Of a stretch of DNA of 64,000 nucleotides, positions 27,662-40,534 are shown piece after piece (the first letter of the stretch is position 1; each line of letters begins with the position of its first letter). This stretch comes from Microcella alkaliphila. Lineage in GTDB: Bacteria; Actinomycetota; Actinomycetes; Actinomycetales; Microbacteriaceae. The translations under genes and the position numbers were made by a program. The stretch is taken from NCBI RefSeq assembly GCF_002355395.1, contig NZ_AP017315.1:1674001-1738000 (forward strand). Reading direction: 5' to 3'. Below the pieces are notes generated by a model. That model saw only the letters and a program-made list of their open reading frames with translations. It ran no database searches and had not been told where the DNA came from.

Positions 27662-28329
27662 TGTGACCCCTCGCGGGTGGGAATCGGCCCAGCGAGGGCC
27701 TTTAAGAACCGGGCGGCGATCAGGCGGCGCGCCACGAGCATCCCGGGCCATGCCGGCCACAGCCACCAGTGCGCCGGGCGCGCGAAGCTGCGCACGGTCA
27801 GCCACACGGAGCCATCGGATGCTCGCTCCAGGGTGAACGATTCCTCGCCGCGCAGAACGTGTCCGGGCAGGGTGCCCATCACCAGCGTCACGCGGGACTC
27901 AGCCTGCTCGAGCAGCACCACCCGGGTCGGCAGAGGAAACCAGAGCGCGTTGCGCACGTCGAGGCCGACGGTGATCTCGTCGGCAGGACGCAGCAGGGGA
28001 CGGCCATCGGCCGTGAACACCTGCTCGGCCGGCGACAGCTCGGCCGGCTCGACCGGCTCGCCGTCGTCGTCAAATCCGACCGGGGTGTACCCGTCGGCGG
28101 CGATCTGGTCAGGTGCCGGCCGGTACCGCACTGTCATACCGGCGCCGCGGTACACGCCGCCATCGAGAAGGCCTTCGACCGCGTACGCCCACCGGTTCTC
28201 GCCGTGGCCAATGCGCGCGGTGTAGGCGGCCGGACGGAACCCGCGCGGCGGGAACGTCATCAGGTCGGGCGCTTGCGTCGCGCCGACGACGGCGTAGGTG
28301 ACCGGCGGGCGGTCGGCAGTCGCCGGCAT
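27658..28329 (-). CDS. DUF1990 family protein
   Basis: A 223-residue soluble protein with segments typical of DUF1990: GFRPAAYTARIGHGENRW near the N-terminus, a central GLDVRNALWFPLP, and LPGHVLRGEESFTLER. The fold is SRPBCC-like and the function unknown. It follows lepA by five bases and is coupled to the next gene by ATGA. Confidence 0.85.
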   Translation of the reverse strand: MPATADRPPVTYAVVGATQAPDLMTFPPRGFRPAAYTARIGHGENRWAYAVEGLLDGGVYRGAGMTVRYRPAPDQIAADGYTPVGFDDDGEPVEPAELSPAEQVFTADGRPLLRPADEITVGLDVRNALWFPLPTRVVLLEQAESRVTLVMGTLPGHVLRGEESFTLERASDGSVWLTVRSFARPAHWWLWPAWPGMLVARRLIAARFLKALAGPIPTREGSQ

Positions 28330-28334
28330 GGCGC

Positions 28335-30203
<1,869 letters not shown>

Positions 30204-30283
30204 GTCGGGCCATTCTCCCACGGCGGGCGGGTGCCCGCGGAATCGGGGCCGCGTGCGACACGCGCTCCGTGCATCCCGCACGA

Positions 30284-30313
30284 TTGTCGGCCGCGGCGCC
30301 CGACTGGTAATGT
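30284..30313 (+). promoter_or_regulatory. Candidate rpsT promoter
   Basis: TTGTCG (30284-30289), an 18-base spacer and TAATGT (30308-30313), about 125 bases ahead of the rpsT start in the lepA-rpsT divergent region. The long 5' leader contains a CGTGCC/GGCACG inverted repeat. Assignment is by similarity to a sigma-70-type promoter only. Confidence 0.45.
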
Positions 30314-30439
30314 TTCCTGTTGGCTTGCGTGCCAGGAAGCCCTCTCTCTTCCGGCACGGAACGCGACCGGGCTCAGTTCTCCGTCAGGCACACCCCACGA
30401 CCGGTCGCTCATCCCGTACACACACGAAGAAAGACAGTC

Positions 30440-30700
30440 ATGGCGAACATCAAGTCGCAGATCAAGCGCATCAAGACCAACCTGAAGGCCCAGGAGCGCA
30501 ACAAGGCCGTCAAGAGCGAGCTCAAGACCGCCGTGCGTAGCACGCGTAAGGCGATCGCGGCGGGCGACAAGGAGGCGGCGACCGCCGCGCTGAAGGTCGC
30601 GTCGAAGAAGCTCGACAAGGCGGTCAGCAAGGGCGTCATCCACCAGAACCAGGCCGCGAACCGCAAGTCGGCCATCGCGAAGCAGGTCGCGGCCCTCTAG
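30440..30700 (+). CDS. rpsT: 30S ribosomal protein S20
   Basis: An 86-residue very basic three-helix ribosomal protein starting [20 protein letters not shown] and ending in AIAKQVAAL, which matches the bacterial S20 family in length and sequence. The start ATG 30440 sits behind GAAGAAAGACAGTC. Followed by a long perfect hairpin and then by repeat cluster C5. Confidence 0.97.
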   Translation: MANIKSQIKRIKTNLKAQERNKAVKSELKTAVRSTRKAIAAGDKEAATAALKVASKKLDKAVSKGVIHQNQAANRKSAIAKQVAAL

Positions 30701-30720
30701 GTCGTCACCACACGCACGCA

Positions 30721-30755
30721 GAAGCGCCCCGGGGCTCAGCGCCCCGGGGCGCTTC
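30721..30755 (+). terminator. Terminator hairpin after rpsT
   Basis: A perfect 15-bp stem (GAAGCGCCCCGGGGC at 30721-30735 with its complement at 30741-30755) around a 5-base loop. It begins 20 bases after the stop. No T-run follows, as is common in high-GC actinobacteria. Confidence 0.85.
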
Positions 30756-30818
30756 GCTGTGTCCGGGGCCTACTGGTGCCTGCGGAGCGCCGTGCGCAGG
30801 CCCGGCCCACCCACGCGT

Positions 30819-31126
30819 GTCAACAACTCAGGACTAACGGCCGCGGTCGCAACGCAGTTCTTCACGTCCGGCCGTCAACAACTCAGGACTAGCGCTGCGC
30901 GCGCCGCAGGAGCGCACCACGCGGCAACGCCAACAACTCAGGACTAGCGGGGTTCTGCGACTGTGCCTCCCGCGGCCTGGGTGGGCACGGGACTCGTTAG
31001 TCCTGAGTTGTTGACAGCGGGTTGCGGGCGCGGGTGCAGGGGTCGCGCGCGTTAGTCCTGAGTTGTTGACACCGGCGCTACGGGCGCGGGCACAGGTGCC
31101 GCGCGCGCTAGTCCTGAGTTGTCGAC
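30819..31126. repeat. Repeat cluster C5, largest (three forward, three reverse)
   Basis: Forward copies at 30819-30839, 30874-30894 and 30929-30949 (the last starts GCCAAC), then reverse copies at 30995-31015, 31050-31070 and 31106-31126. Left-edge spacings are 55, 55, 66, 55 and 56 bp, so the array is nearly mirror-symmetric. The spacers 31016-31049 and 31071-31105 resemble each other (both contain CGGGCGCGGG and GCGCGCG), pointing to growth by duplication. It lies between the convergent genes rpsT and holA. Confidence 0.95.
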
Positions 31127-31185
31127 GCCTGGGCGCGCCGGGACGCTGGGCGGGCGTCGCAGCGGCGCTGAACGGGCGGCGGGGG

Positions 31186-32229
31186 TCAGGCGCGGGGGTG
31201 TCCCCGGTCGGCGATGAGGGTGACGAGGCGCTCGAGGGCGAACACCGGGTCGCGGCTTGCGCCCTTCACGGCGGCGTCGGTTTCGGCGACCGTCAGGATG
31301 GCGCGGCCGAGTCCGACCTCGTCCCACCCCTGGAGGTCGCGCCGCGCGCGGTCGACCTGCCACGGGGCGAGCCCCAACTGCGAGGCGATCTGGCCGCCCG
31401 AGCCGCGGGTTCCGCCGACCTTCGCCATGGTGCGCAGCTTCATCGCGAACGCGGCAACCATCGGGACGGGGTCGGCGCCGGTGTCGAGCGCGTGCCGCAG
31501 CAGCGAGAGCGCCTGCCCGAGCTGCCCGGCGATGGCTGCGTCGGCGACGGCGAACGCGGTCGCTTCGACCCGCCCGCCGTAGTAGCGCTGCACGATCTCG
31601 GCAGAAATGTCGCCCTCAGTGTCGGCGATCAGCTGCTGGCACGCGGCCCCCAACTCGCCGAGGTCGTCGGCGAAGGCGGCGACGAGCGCGCGCAGTGCGA
31701 CCGGGGCGATCGCGCGGCCCGCGTGCCGGAACTCGGCCGCGGCGAAGTCGGCACGGTCGGATTCGCGCTTCAGCTCGGCGCACACCACCTCCACGCCGCC
31801 ATCCGTGCCCGCGCGGATCGCATCGAGCAACTTCTTGCCGCGCACTCCCCCGGCGTGACGCAACGCGACGACCGCACCGTCGGCAGGTTCCTCCAGAAAC
31901 GCCAGCGCCTCCTCGAGGAAGGCGTCGGTCATCTTCTCGACGTTCGTGACGCGCAAAAGGCGCGGTTCGCCGAACAGCGACGGGCTCGCGAGCGTCAGCA
32001 GCTCGCCCGGCGCGTAGGCCGCAGCGTCGACATCGTGCACCTCAAGGGCCGGGTCTTCTGTGCGCAACGCGTCGCGCAGGATGCGCAGGGCCCGGTCGGC
32101 GAGGAACCCCTCGGTGCCGCTGATGAGCACGATCGGCGCGGGGCGAATCTCGTGCCACGCCAGCTGCGGGATGCGCGTGCCGGCAGACCGCCCCGACCCC
32201 CCGCGCGCGGGTGCCTTCGCTCGTGCCAT
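31186..32229 (-). CDS. holA: DNA polymerase III subunit delta
   Basis: Clamp-loader subunit that opens the beta clamp. The 347-residue protein has the N-terminal ISGTEGFLADRAL segment, LRVTNVEKM, FLEEPADGAVVALRH and the C-terminal helical domain with YYGGRVEATAF. The ATG at 32229 (MARAKAPARGG) is chosen over longer frames because the sequence before it is Arg-rich and shadow-like. Its usual actinobacterial partners comEC and comEA precede it. Confidence 0.92.
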   Translation of the reverse strand: MARAKAPARGGSGRSAGTRIPQLAWHEIRPAPIVLISGTEGFLADRALRILRDALRTEDPALEVHDVDAAAYAPGELLTLASPSLFGEPRLLRVTNVEKMTDAFLEEALAFLEEPADGAVVALRHAGGVRGKKLLDAIRAGTDGGVEVVCAELKRESDRADFAAAEFRHAGRAIAPVALRALVAAFADDLGELGAACQQLIADTEGDISAEIVQRYYGGRVEATAFAVADAAIAGQLGQALSLLRHALDTGADPVPMVAAFAMKLRTMAKVGGTRGSGGQIASQLGLAPWQVDRARRDLQGWDEVGLGRAILTVAETDAAVKGASRDPVFALERLVTLIADRGHPRA

Positions 32230-32249
32230 TGATGTCCTCCCCCGCCAGC

Positions 32250-34571
32250 CTACTGATCGGCTCCGACACCTCCGGGCCGCTCGTGCCACACCCACAGACC
32301 GTCCCCGTCGGCGCCGACGAGGACGAGCCCGTGGAGGTCAGAACGGCTGACCGCACCGCCGGCGCTCACCACGGTGTCGATCACCGACGCCGCCGGATGC
32401 CCGTACGAGTTGTCGGCCCCCACTCCGATGAGACCCACCGCAGCGCCGGCGCGCGCGTACACCTCGTCGAACTGGTCGGGCGACCCGTGGTGGCTCACCT
32501 TCACCACGTCGACGGGCCGGACGTCGGCCGTCGCCATCATCGTGCGCTGCACGGACTCGCCGAGGTCCCCCAGGGCCAGGAGGCTGGGACACCGCGGACA
32601 CCCGGCACCGAACCGCACGTCGACGACGACGCTCGCGTCGTTTCCGGGCACCACGCCCCGATGGTCGGGCGGCCACAAGACCTGCCAACGCGCGTCGGCG
32701 AGCTGCAGAACGTCGCCCTGGCGCACGTTGTGGACCTCCGCACCCGACGCGATGAGAGCATCCAGCACCGCTTGGTCGGCGTCGCGACCGACGGGCCCCG
32801 TCCAGACGGAATCGACCCGTCCGAGAATCGCCTCGACGCCGCCCACATGGTCGAGGTCGAAGTGGCTGATCAGAAAGACGTCGACCTTGTCGACCCGCAG
32901 CACGTCGAGGCATTCGCCGAGCGCCTCGGCGGTCGGGCCGGTGTCGATCAGCACCGTCAGCGGACCATCACGCACGAGCACCGCGTCGCCCTGCCCCACA
33001 TCGCACTGGGCGATCACCCAGTCGGCAGGAACGGCGATCCGGGTCAGCGCGTCGCGCCCCGCCGTCACCCCGAGCGTGATGACCGCAGCGACCAGCCCTG
33101 CCACAACGAGTCGTCGGCGAAAGCGCTGCGAGCCGAGCGCCGCCGGCACCCGCCATGCCACGAGCAGCAGCGCGGTCAGCACCGCCAGCAGTGTCGCGCC
33201 GAGCGCGCCCTCGGGCCACGGAATGAGCGCCCCCGGCATGCCCGCGCTCACGCGCGCGACGCCCGCAATCCACGCGGACGGCACCCAGGCTACGCCCGCG
33301 ACCACCGTCGCTAACCACGGGATGCTCGGGGCAAGCACGCAGGCGATCATGCCGACGACCGTCGCCACGGGCGCGGCGGGCGCGGCCAGGATGTTCGCGA
33401 CGACACCCCACACCGGCACCTCGGGCTGCAGCAGGATGAGCACGGGTTGGCACGCGAGCTGGGCCGCGAGCGGCACCGCAACCCAGAGAGCCATGGCGGG
33501 CGGCATGATTGCCGACAGCCGGTCGGCGATGGGGCCGGCCAGCACAAGCAGAGCCGCGGTGGCGAGCACCGACAGCACGAAGCCGTACTGCCGCGCGATC
33601 CACGGGTCGAGCACGATGATGCCGATCACAGCGAGCGCGAGCACGGGCAGCCCGTGCACGGGCCTTCCCACCTGTGTGGCGAGCAGCACGGCGGTCGCCA
33701 TGATCGCCGCACGAATGACGCTCGGCTCGGGCGTCACGAGAACCACGAAGAAGCCGAGCGCGGCCAGCGCGATGATGATGCGCACCCAGCGGGGCCAGCG
33801 CAGGATGCCTCCGAGCCCGAGGATGAGGCCGACGACGATCGCGCAGTTGGCTCCGCTGACCGCCGTGAGGTGGCTGAGGGCGCTCTGCTTCATGGCGAGG
33901 TCGAGGTCGTCGGGCACCTCCGACGTGTCGCCAATGGCGAGGCCGGGCAGAAGAACGGCGCCGTCGCCGCCGAACTGTTCCATCAGGGCGAGGAATCGCT
34001 CGCGCAGCGCGTCGCCCGCGGCAAGCAGTGGCGGCGGGTCGCGGGTGGGAGTCCACGCGCCGATGACGCGGACGAGGGCGACGCGTCCGTCGCCCGCTCC
34101 CACGGGGATCAGTCGGCCGGTTCCGACGAGCGTTGTGCCCAGGGGCGTGCGGCGATCGACGTCGATCGACAACAGCCGCACTGGTACCGAGACGCGGGCG
34201 ACCGCACCCTCGGACTGCACGACGCCGACGATGCGCGCGGGCACCGTCGTCGTCTCGGGTGTCGCCGTCAATTCCAGCTGCACGACGAGCTCAGTCGGCG
34301 CACCGTCCAGCGCGTCGGTGAGCGCCGGGGGCGTTCGCGCCGGTGCCGCGAGCCCCACTGCCCCGGCGATCAGGGCGAGCGCGAGCAGGGACGGGACGGC
34401 GGAACGGGTCCGCCGGAGGGGCCACCAAGTTGCGAGCGACAGAGCGATCGCCGCGGTGGCGACGCTCCAGGCGACCGGCACGACGACGTCTCGGCTCACC
34501 CCGATGAGCACGAGCGCCCCGACCCACGCGACCCCGGCAGGAATGGCCAGCCGAGCGTCGAGGACTCGCAC
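32250..34571 (-). CDS. comEC: ComEC/Rec2-type DNA uptake channel protein
   Basis: A 773-residue membrane protein: a cluster of N-terminal helices, the soluble DUF4131 region, a competence domain of many helices (SALSHLTAVSGANCAIVVGLIL) and a C-terminal metallo-beta-lactamase-like domain with LISHFDLDHVGG and KVSHHGS. It forms the inner-membrane channel for single-stranded DNA in naturally transformable bacteria. The GTG start at 34571 overlaps the comEA stop by one base. Competence in this organism is not shown by this alone. Confidence 0.93.
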   Translation of the reverse strand: MRVLDARLAIPAGVAWVGALVLIGVSRDVVVPVAWSVATAAIALSLATWWPLRRTRSAVPSLLALALIAGAVGLAAPARTPPALTDALDGAPTELVVQLELTATPETTTVPARIVGVVQSEGAVARVSVPVRLLSIDVDRRTPLGTTLVGTGRLIPVGAGDGRVALVRVIGAWTPTRDPPPLLAAGDALRERFLALMEQFGGDGAVLLPGLAIGDTSEVPDDLDLAMKQSALSHLTAVSGANCAIVVGLILGLGGILRWPRWVRIIIALAALGFFVVLVTPEPSVIRAAIMATAVLLATQVGRPVHGLPVLALAVIGIIVLDPWIARQYGFVLSVLATAALLVLAGPIADRLSAIMPPAMALWVAVPLAAQLACQPVLILLQPEVPVWGVVANILAAPAAPVATVVGMIACVLAPSIPWLATVVAGVAWVPSAWIAGVARVSAGMPGALIPWPEGALGATLLAVLTALLLVAWRVPAALGSQRFRRRLVVAGLVAAVITLGVTAGRDALTRIAVPADWVIAQCDVGQGDAVLVRDGPLTVLIDTGPTAEALGECLDVLRVDKVDVFLISHFDLDHVGGVEAILGRVDSVWTGPVGRDADQAVLDALIASGAEVHNVRQGDVLQLADARWQVLWPPDHRGVVPGNDASVVVDVRFGAGCPRCPSLLALGDLGESVQRTMMATADVRPVDVVKVSHHGSPDQFDEVYARAGAAVGLIGVGADNSYGHPAASVIDTVVSAGGAVSRSDLHGLVLVGADGDGLWVWHERPGGVGADQ

Positions 34572-35377
34572 TAGATGCCCACCTGGTCGCGGAAGCCCGA
34601 CAGGGTCTTCTCACCGATGCCCGACACGGCGAGCAGCTCGTCGACGCTGCGGAAGGGCCCGTTCTGCTCGCGCCAGGCGATGATGCGCCCAGCCAGCGCC
34701 GGGCCCACGCCCGGCAGGGCCTCCAGCTCGGCAGAGGCGGCCGTGTTGATGTTGACAACGCCGCCCGCGGCCGCGCCGCCCGCCCCACCGCCGGACGCCG
34801 ACGACCCGGGGCCGGCCGCCGGCGAATCGGGCGGGTGCTCTCCGACTCGGGGGATGTGGATCTGCTCGCCGTCGACGATCTCGCGGGCGAGGTTCACCGC
34901 GGCCAGGTCAGCGTCGTCGGTCGCGCCACCGGCGCGGGCGACGACATCGATGACGCGGGCCCCCTCGGACAGCTCGACAACGCCCGGGGACTCGACCGCG
35001 CCGGTGATGTGAACGAATACGGCCCGTGCAGCCGGTGCACCCGCTAGGCCTGCACCATTCCCGGCCGCGCCCTCGCTCCCTCCGTCGTCGCCGGGCCCTT
35101 CACCTCGATCGCCCGTCTCGTCGCGATCACCGTGCCCGGAGGGCGACCCGGCCGCCGCGCTCTGCCCCACGGGGACGCGCTCGCCACCCGGGGTCACGAT
35201 CGACGCAACAACAGCGGCTCCGAACCCGATGAGCACGAGCACGACGGTGCCGCTGACCGCCGCGCGCACGCGCGCCGAGCGGCGCGGCGGCTCGACTGCC
35301 GTGCTCGACAGACCGGCCACCCCGGCCGCTCCGCGCTCACCGCGGGTCGACGGAGCGATCGAATCGGGCGGATGCAC
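34571..35377 (-). CDS. comEA: ComEA-type DNA-binding protein
   Basis: A 268-residue membrane-anchored DNA receptor with one N-terminal transmembrane helix (GTVVLVLIGFGAAVVASIV), a charged Gly/Asp-rich linker, an SLBB domain (ITGAVESPGVVELSEGARV) and two C-terminal helix-hairpin-helix motifs (LEALPGVGPALAGRII, LLAVSGIGEKTL). Directly ahead of comEC. Confidence 0.92.
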   Translation of the reverse strand: MHPPDSIAPSTRGERGAAGVAGLSSTAVEPPRRSARVRAAVSGTVVLVLIGFGAAVVASIVTPGGERVPVGQSAAAGSPSGHGDRDETGDRGEGPGDDGGSEGAAGNGAGLAGAPAARAVFVHITGAVESPGVVELSEGARVIDVVARAGGATDDADLAAVNLAREIVDGEQIHIPRVGEHPPDSPAAGPGSSASGGGAGGAAAGGVVNINTAASAELEALPGVGPALAGRIIAWREQNGPFRSVDELLAVSGIGEKTLSGFRDQVGI

Positions 35378-35491
35378 GCGGCGAGGCTACGAGGCGACCA
35401 CCCCTCCAGCGGCCCACGCCCGCTCGATCGGGGACGAGCATCCCGAGGCGCCCCTGTGGGGGACGCACGCGGCACCCACCGGGCGCGCCCG

Positions 35492-38077
<2,586 letters not shown>

Positions 38078-38137
38078 GGGGCTCTCAATCGCGAAAAGTG
38101 GGGTGGCTGTCGGGGCGCAGTGACCCGACGTCCCAGG

Positions 38138-39538
38138 TTAGTCGCCTTCTCTGGCACCGAGCGCGGCGAGGAGGGCGCGCGCCTTCAGGTGCATCTCCTC
38201 GGTTTCCGCCTCCGGCTGGCTGAGCGCCGTGATGCCGCCGCCCGCACCCACCGTCGCGACACCGTCGGCGATGACGATCGAGCGGATGACCATCGCGAGG
38301 TCGGCGGACCCGTCAGCCCCGAGCATCCCGAACGCGCCCGAATAGATGCCGCGCGGCGCGCGCTCCCACTCCGCGAGCAGGTCGACGGCGCGACGCTTGG
38401 GAGCGCCCGTCATCGACCCGGCGGGGAAGCACGCACCCACCGCATCCAGCGCGTCGAGCCCGGGCCGTAGCCGGCCCGTGACGGTCGACACCAGCTGGTG
38501 CACGTGTGCGTAGGTTTCGACGTCGTGCAGTCCGGTCACGGTCACGGTGCCGACCTCGCAGACCCGCTGCAGGTCGTTGCGCATGAGGTCGACGATCATC
38601 AGGTTTTCGGCGCGCTCCTTGTCGTCTTCCGCGAGCTCGCGGGCCAACTGTGCGTCGCTTGCGGCATCCGCCCCGCGGCGGCGCGTGCCCTTGATGGGTC
38701 TGGTCGTCACCTGGCCGTCGGCGACCGTGAGGAAGGTCTCCGGGCTCGCCGACAGCAGACTGACGCCGCCGATCGTGATGAGCGCGCCGTGGTGCGCGGG
38801 GCTCGAGCGGCGCAGGCGCCGATAGACGGTGATCGGCTCGTCGGGGTCGGCGACGCGCGCCGCGCTCGTCAGACACAGCTGGTAGGCCTGCCCGTCACGG
38901 ATGGCGGCGAGGCAGCGGCGCACGAGCTCGGCGTAGTGGTCGTCGGTGTCGCGCCACAGGACGTCCCGCGCGGGCTGCGCAAGCGGCTCATCCGGCGAGT
39001 GCTCAGCCGACTCGTCGATCAGCGCCCGCACCCGCTCGGCCCAGGCGACCGCGTCAGCATCGGTCGCGAGCGCGAGCACGTGACCGCGCCCAGTCGCGTG
39101 GTCGCGCACGAGCGCCGCATCCACGCGCATCCAGGATGCTCGGTGCGCGTCGGCAACGCCGGGCACCGTTGCGCCCATGGTCTCGTCGCGCAGCTCGTAG
39201 CCGAACCAGCCGACGAGTCCGATCGGCGACGGAAGCTCACCCGCGGCGCCGAGCGACGCGCGTTGCGCGGCAAGCGCGGCCCGCAGGCCGGACAGGGTCT
39301 CCCCTCGCGCCAGGGCCACCCGCGAGCCGACCGCCAGCACGCTGCGGCCGTGGCGCGCATCGCGGCCCGAGTCGAGCCACGCGACGCCGAGCGGGTCGGC
39401 CGCCGACGCCTCGCGCTCCACCCCCTCGATCGCGAATAGGCGGGGGTCGGCGTGCACCCGTGCGGCGAGTGCTTCGAGGTCGTCGATCCTGCCGAGGTCG
39501 ATGCGGTGCACGCGCACCGTTCGGGGTCCCCTCGCCAT
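38138..39538 (-). CDS. pabB: Aminodeoxychorismate synthase component I (PabB-type)
   Basis: Chorismate-binding enzyme, 466 residues, with PIKGTRRRG (the Lys typical of PabB and anthranilate synthases) and GSMTGAPKRRAV in the C-terminal catalytic domain. It makes 4-amino-4-deoxychorismate for folate with a glutaminase partner not present here. The start ATG 39538 (MARGPRTVRVHRIDLG) leaves 12 bases to the divergent aminotransferase gene, so the promoters must lie inside the genes. Anthranilate synthase is the alternative; the next gene favours PabB. Confidence 0.88.
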   Translation of the reverse strand: MARGPRTVRVHRIDLGRIDDLEALAARVHADPRLFAIEGVEREASAADPLGVAWLDSGRDARHGRSVLAVGSRVALARGETLSGLRAALAAQRASLGAAGELPSPIGLVGWFGYELRDETMGATVPGVADAHRASWMRVDAALVRDHATGRGHVLALATDADAVAWAERVRALIDESAEHSPDEPLAQPARDVLWRDTDDHYAELVRRCLAAIRDGQAYQLCLTSAARVADPDEPITVYRRLRRSSPAHHGALITIGGVSLLSASPETFLTVADGQVTTRPIKGTRRRGADAASDAQLARELAEDDKERAENLMIVDLMRNDLQRVCEVGTVTVTGLHDVETYAHVHQLVSTVTGRLRPGLDALDAVGACFPAGSMTGAPKRRAVDLLAEWERAPRGIYSGAFGMLGADGSADLAMVIRSIVIADGVATVGAGGGITALSQPEAETEEMHLKARALLAALGAREGD

Positions 39539-39550
39539 ACGCTGAAGTGT

Positions 39551-40393
39551 ATGGGCGCGGGCGGCGGGGCGATCGGCAGCACCCTCGTCTGGCGCCCCGA
39601 TGCGGCGGGCACCACGCGCGCCTTCACGACGGTCGACTGGTGCGACCCGGGGCAGGGCGGGGTTGCCGTCGCCGACTCGTTTCGGCTGGACGGCGGACGA
39701 GTGCGCGGCCTCGCTCACCATCGGCAGCGTTTCCTCGCGAGCGCGGCGATAAACGGTCCTGGCGAGCTGGAGCGCGCCACCGCCTTCTGGGAGGATGCGC
39801 TGGCGGCCCTGCGCACGATCGTGGCGGCCGACCCCGAGCATCCCGCCCTGTTCCCCCGCCTGGAGAGGCGCGAGCGCGGGGAGTTTCGGCTGCTCGTGCG
39901 CCCGAGCCCTCCGATCGTCACGGGCGACGGCCTCGCCGCGATCACCGTGGCGACGGCAACACACGACCCGCGACGCGTGCCGCTCGTCAAAGGCCCCGAC
40001 CTGGAGCGGCTCGCCGCGCTGCGCACGCAGGCACAGCTCGCCGGCGCGGATGAGGCCGTCATCGTGGATGCTCGGGGCCGCCTCGTCGAGGGCGCGTACA
40101 GCTCCCTGCTCATCGCGCGCGACGGCCGCCTGGCGGTCATCGGGCAGCCGGCCCCGCGCATCCCCAGTGTGACCGAGCGTCTCGTGCGGGACGCCGCCCG
40201 CACGCACGGGCTCGCGGTCGACGAGGCCCGCCCCACCGTCGCCGAGCTGGCCAGAACGAGCCTGTGGGTGCTGAGCGCCCTGCACGGGGCCCGCGCGGTC
40301 GAGCGCTGGGTGGACGGGCCCGTACTCGTGCGTGACGGTGAGCGCGACGCGTGGCTGCGCCACACCCTTGCGAACGCCGCGACCGCGCTGTGA
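39551..40393 (+). CDS. pabC: Class IV aminotransferase (aminodeoxychorismate lyase-like)
   Basis: A 280-residue PLP-dependent fold-type IV protein with the cofactor Lys in VPLVKGPDLERLA and the later segment ADEAVIVDARGRLVEGAYSSLLI. Its position opposite pabB supports 4-amino-4-deoxychorismate lyase, which releases 4-aminobenzoate for folate synthesis. The exact start is unsettled because ATG 39551 lies only 12 bases from the pabB start. Confidence 0.85.
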   Translation: MGAGGGAIGSTLVWRPDAAGTTRAFTTVDWCDPGQGGVAVADSFRLDGGRVRGLAHHRQRFLASAAINGPGELERATAFWEDALAALRTIVAADPEHPALFPRLERRERGEFRLLVRPSPPIVTGDGLAAITVATATHDPRRVPLVKGPDLERLAALRTQAQLAGADEAVIVDARGRLVEGAYSSLLIARDGRLAVIGQPAPRIPSVTERLVRDAARTHGLAVDEARPTVAELARTSLWVLSALHGARAVERWVDGPVLVRDGERDAWLRHTLANAATAL

Positions 40394-40411
40394 CCAACGA
40401 CATGTGTCGAG

Positions 40412-40429
40412 TACCCCCCAAAAGGGGCA
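40412..40429. promoter_or_regulatory. TACCCC box upstream of the first DUF2510 gene
   Basis: TACCCC, CCAAAA, GGGGCA: an imperfect inverted repeat resembling the perfect TACCCCC-N5-GGGGGTA at 48312-48330 ahead of the third DUF2510 gene. A possible operator, about 105 bases before the gene. Proposed from comparison within this window only. Confidence 0.4.
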
Positions 40430-40534
40430 CACTCGTACTGGGGGGACCTATCCGTCTAGTCGACAGAGCCTCGCAACCTTAGACTGCACACAGCCGGTCG
40501 GGGGATCGGCACTCGAACTCGGGGGCGATACATC

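Noticed and set aside
30819-31126. CRISPR array
   Set aside because: The 21-bp repeats with spacers of about 34 bases look CRISPR-like, but half are in reverse orientation, spacer lengths step by 11 bp, some spacers resemble each other, and no cas genes are present.
32374-34683. Long plus-strand frame opposite comEC
   Set aside because: Ser/Thr/Arg-rich antisense frame of a clear comEC gene; no domain and no ribosome-binding site.
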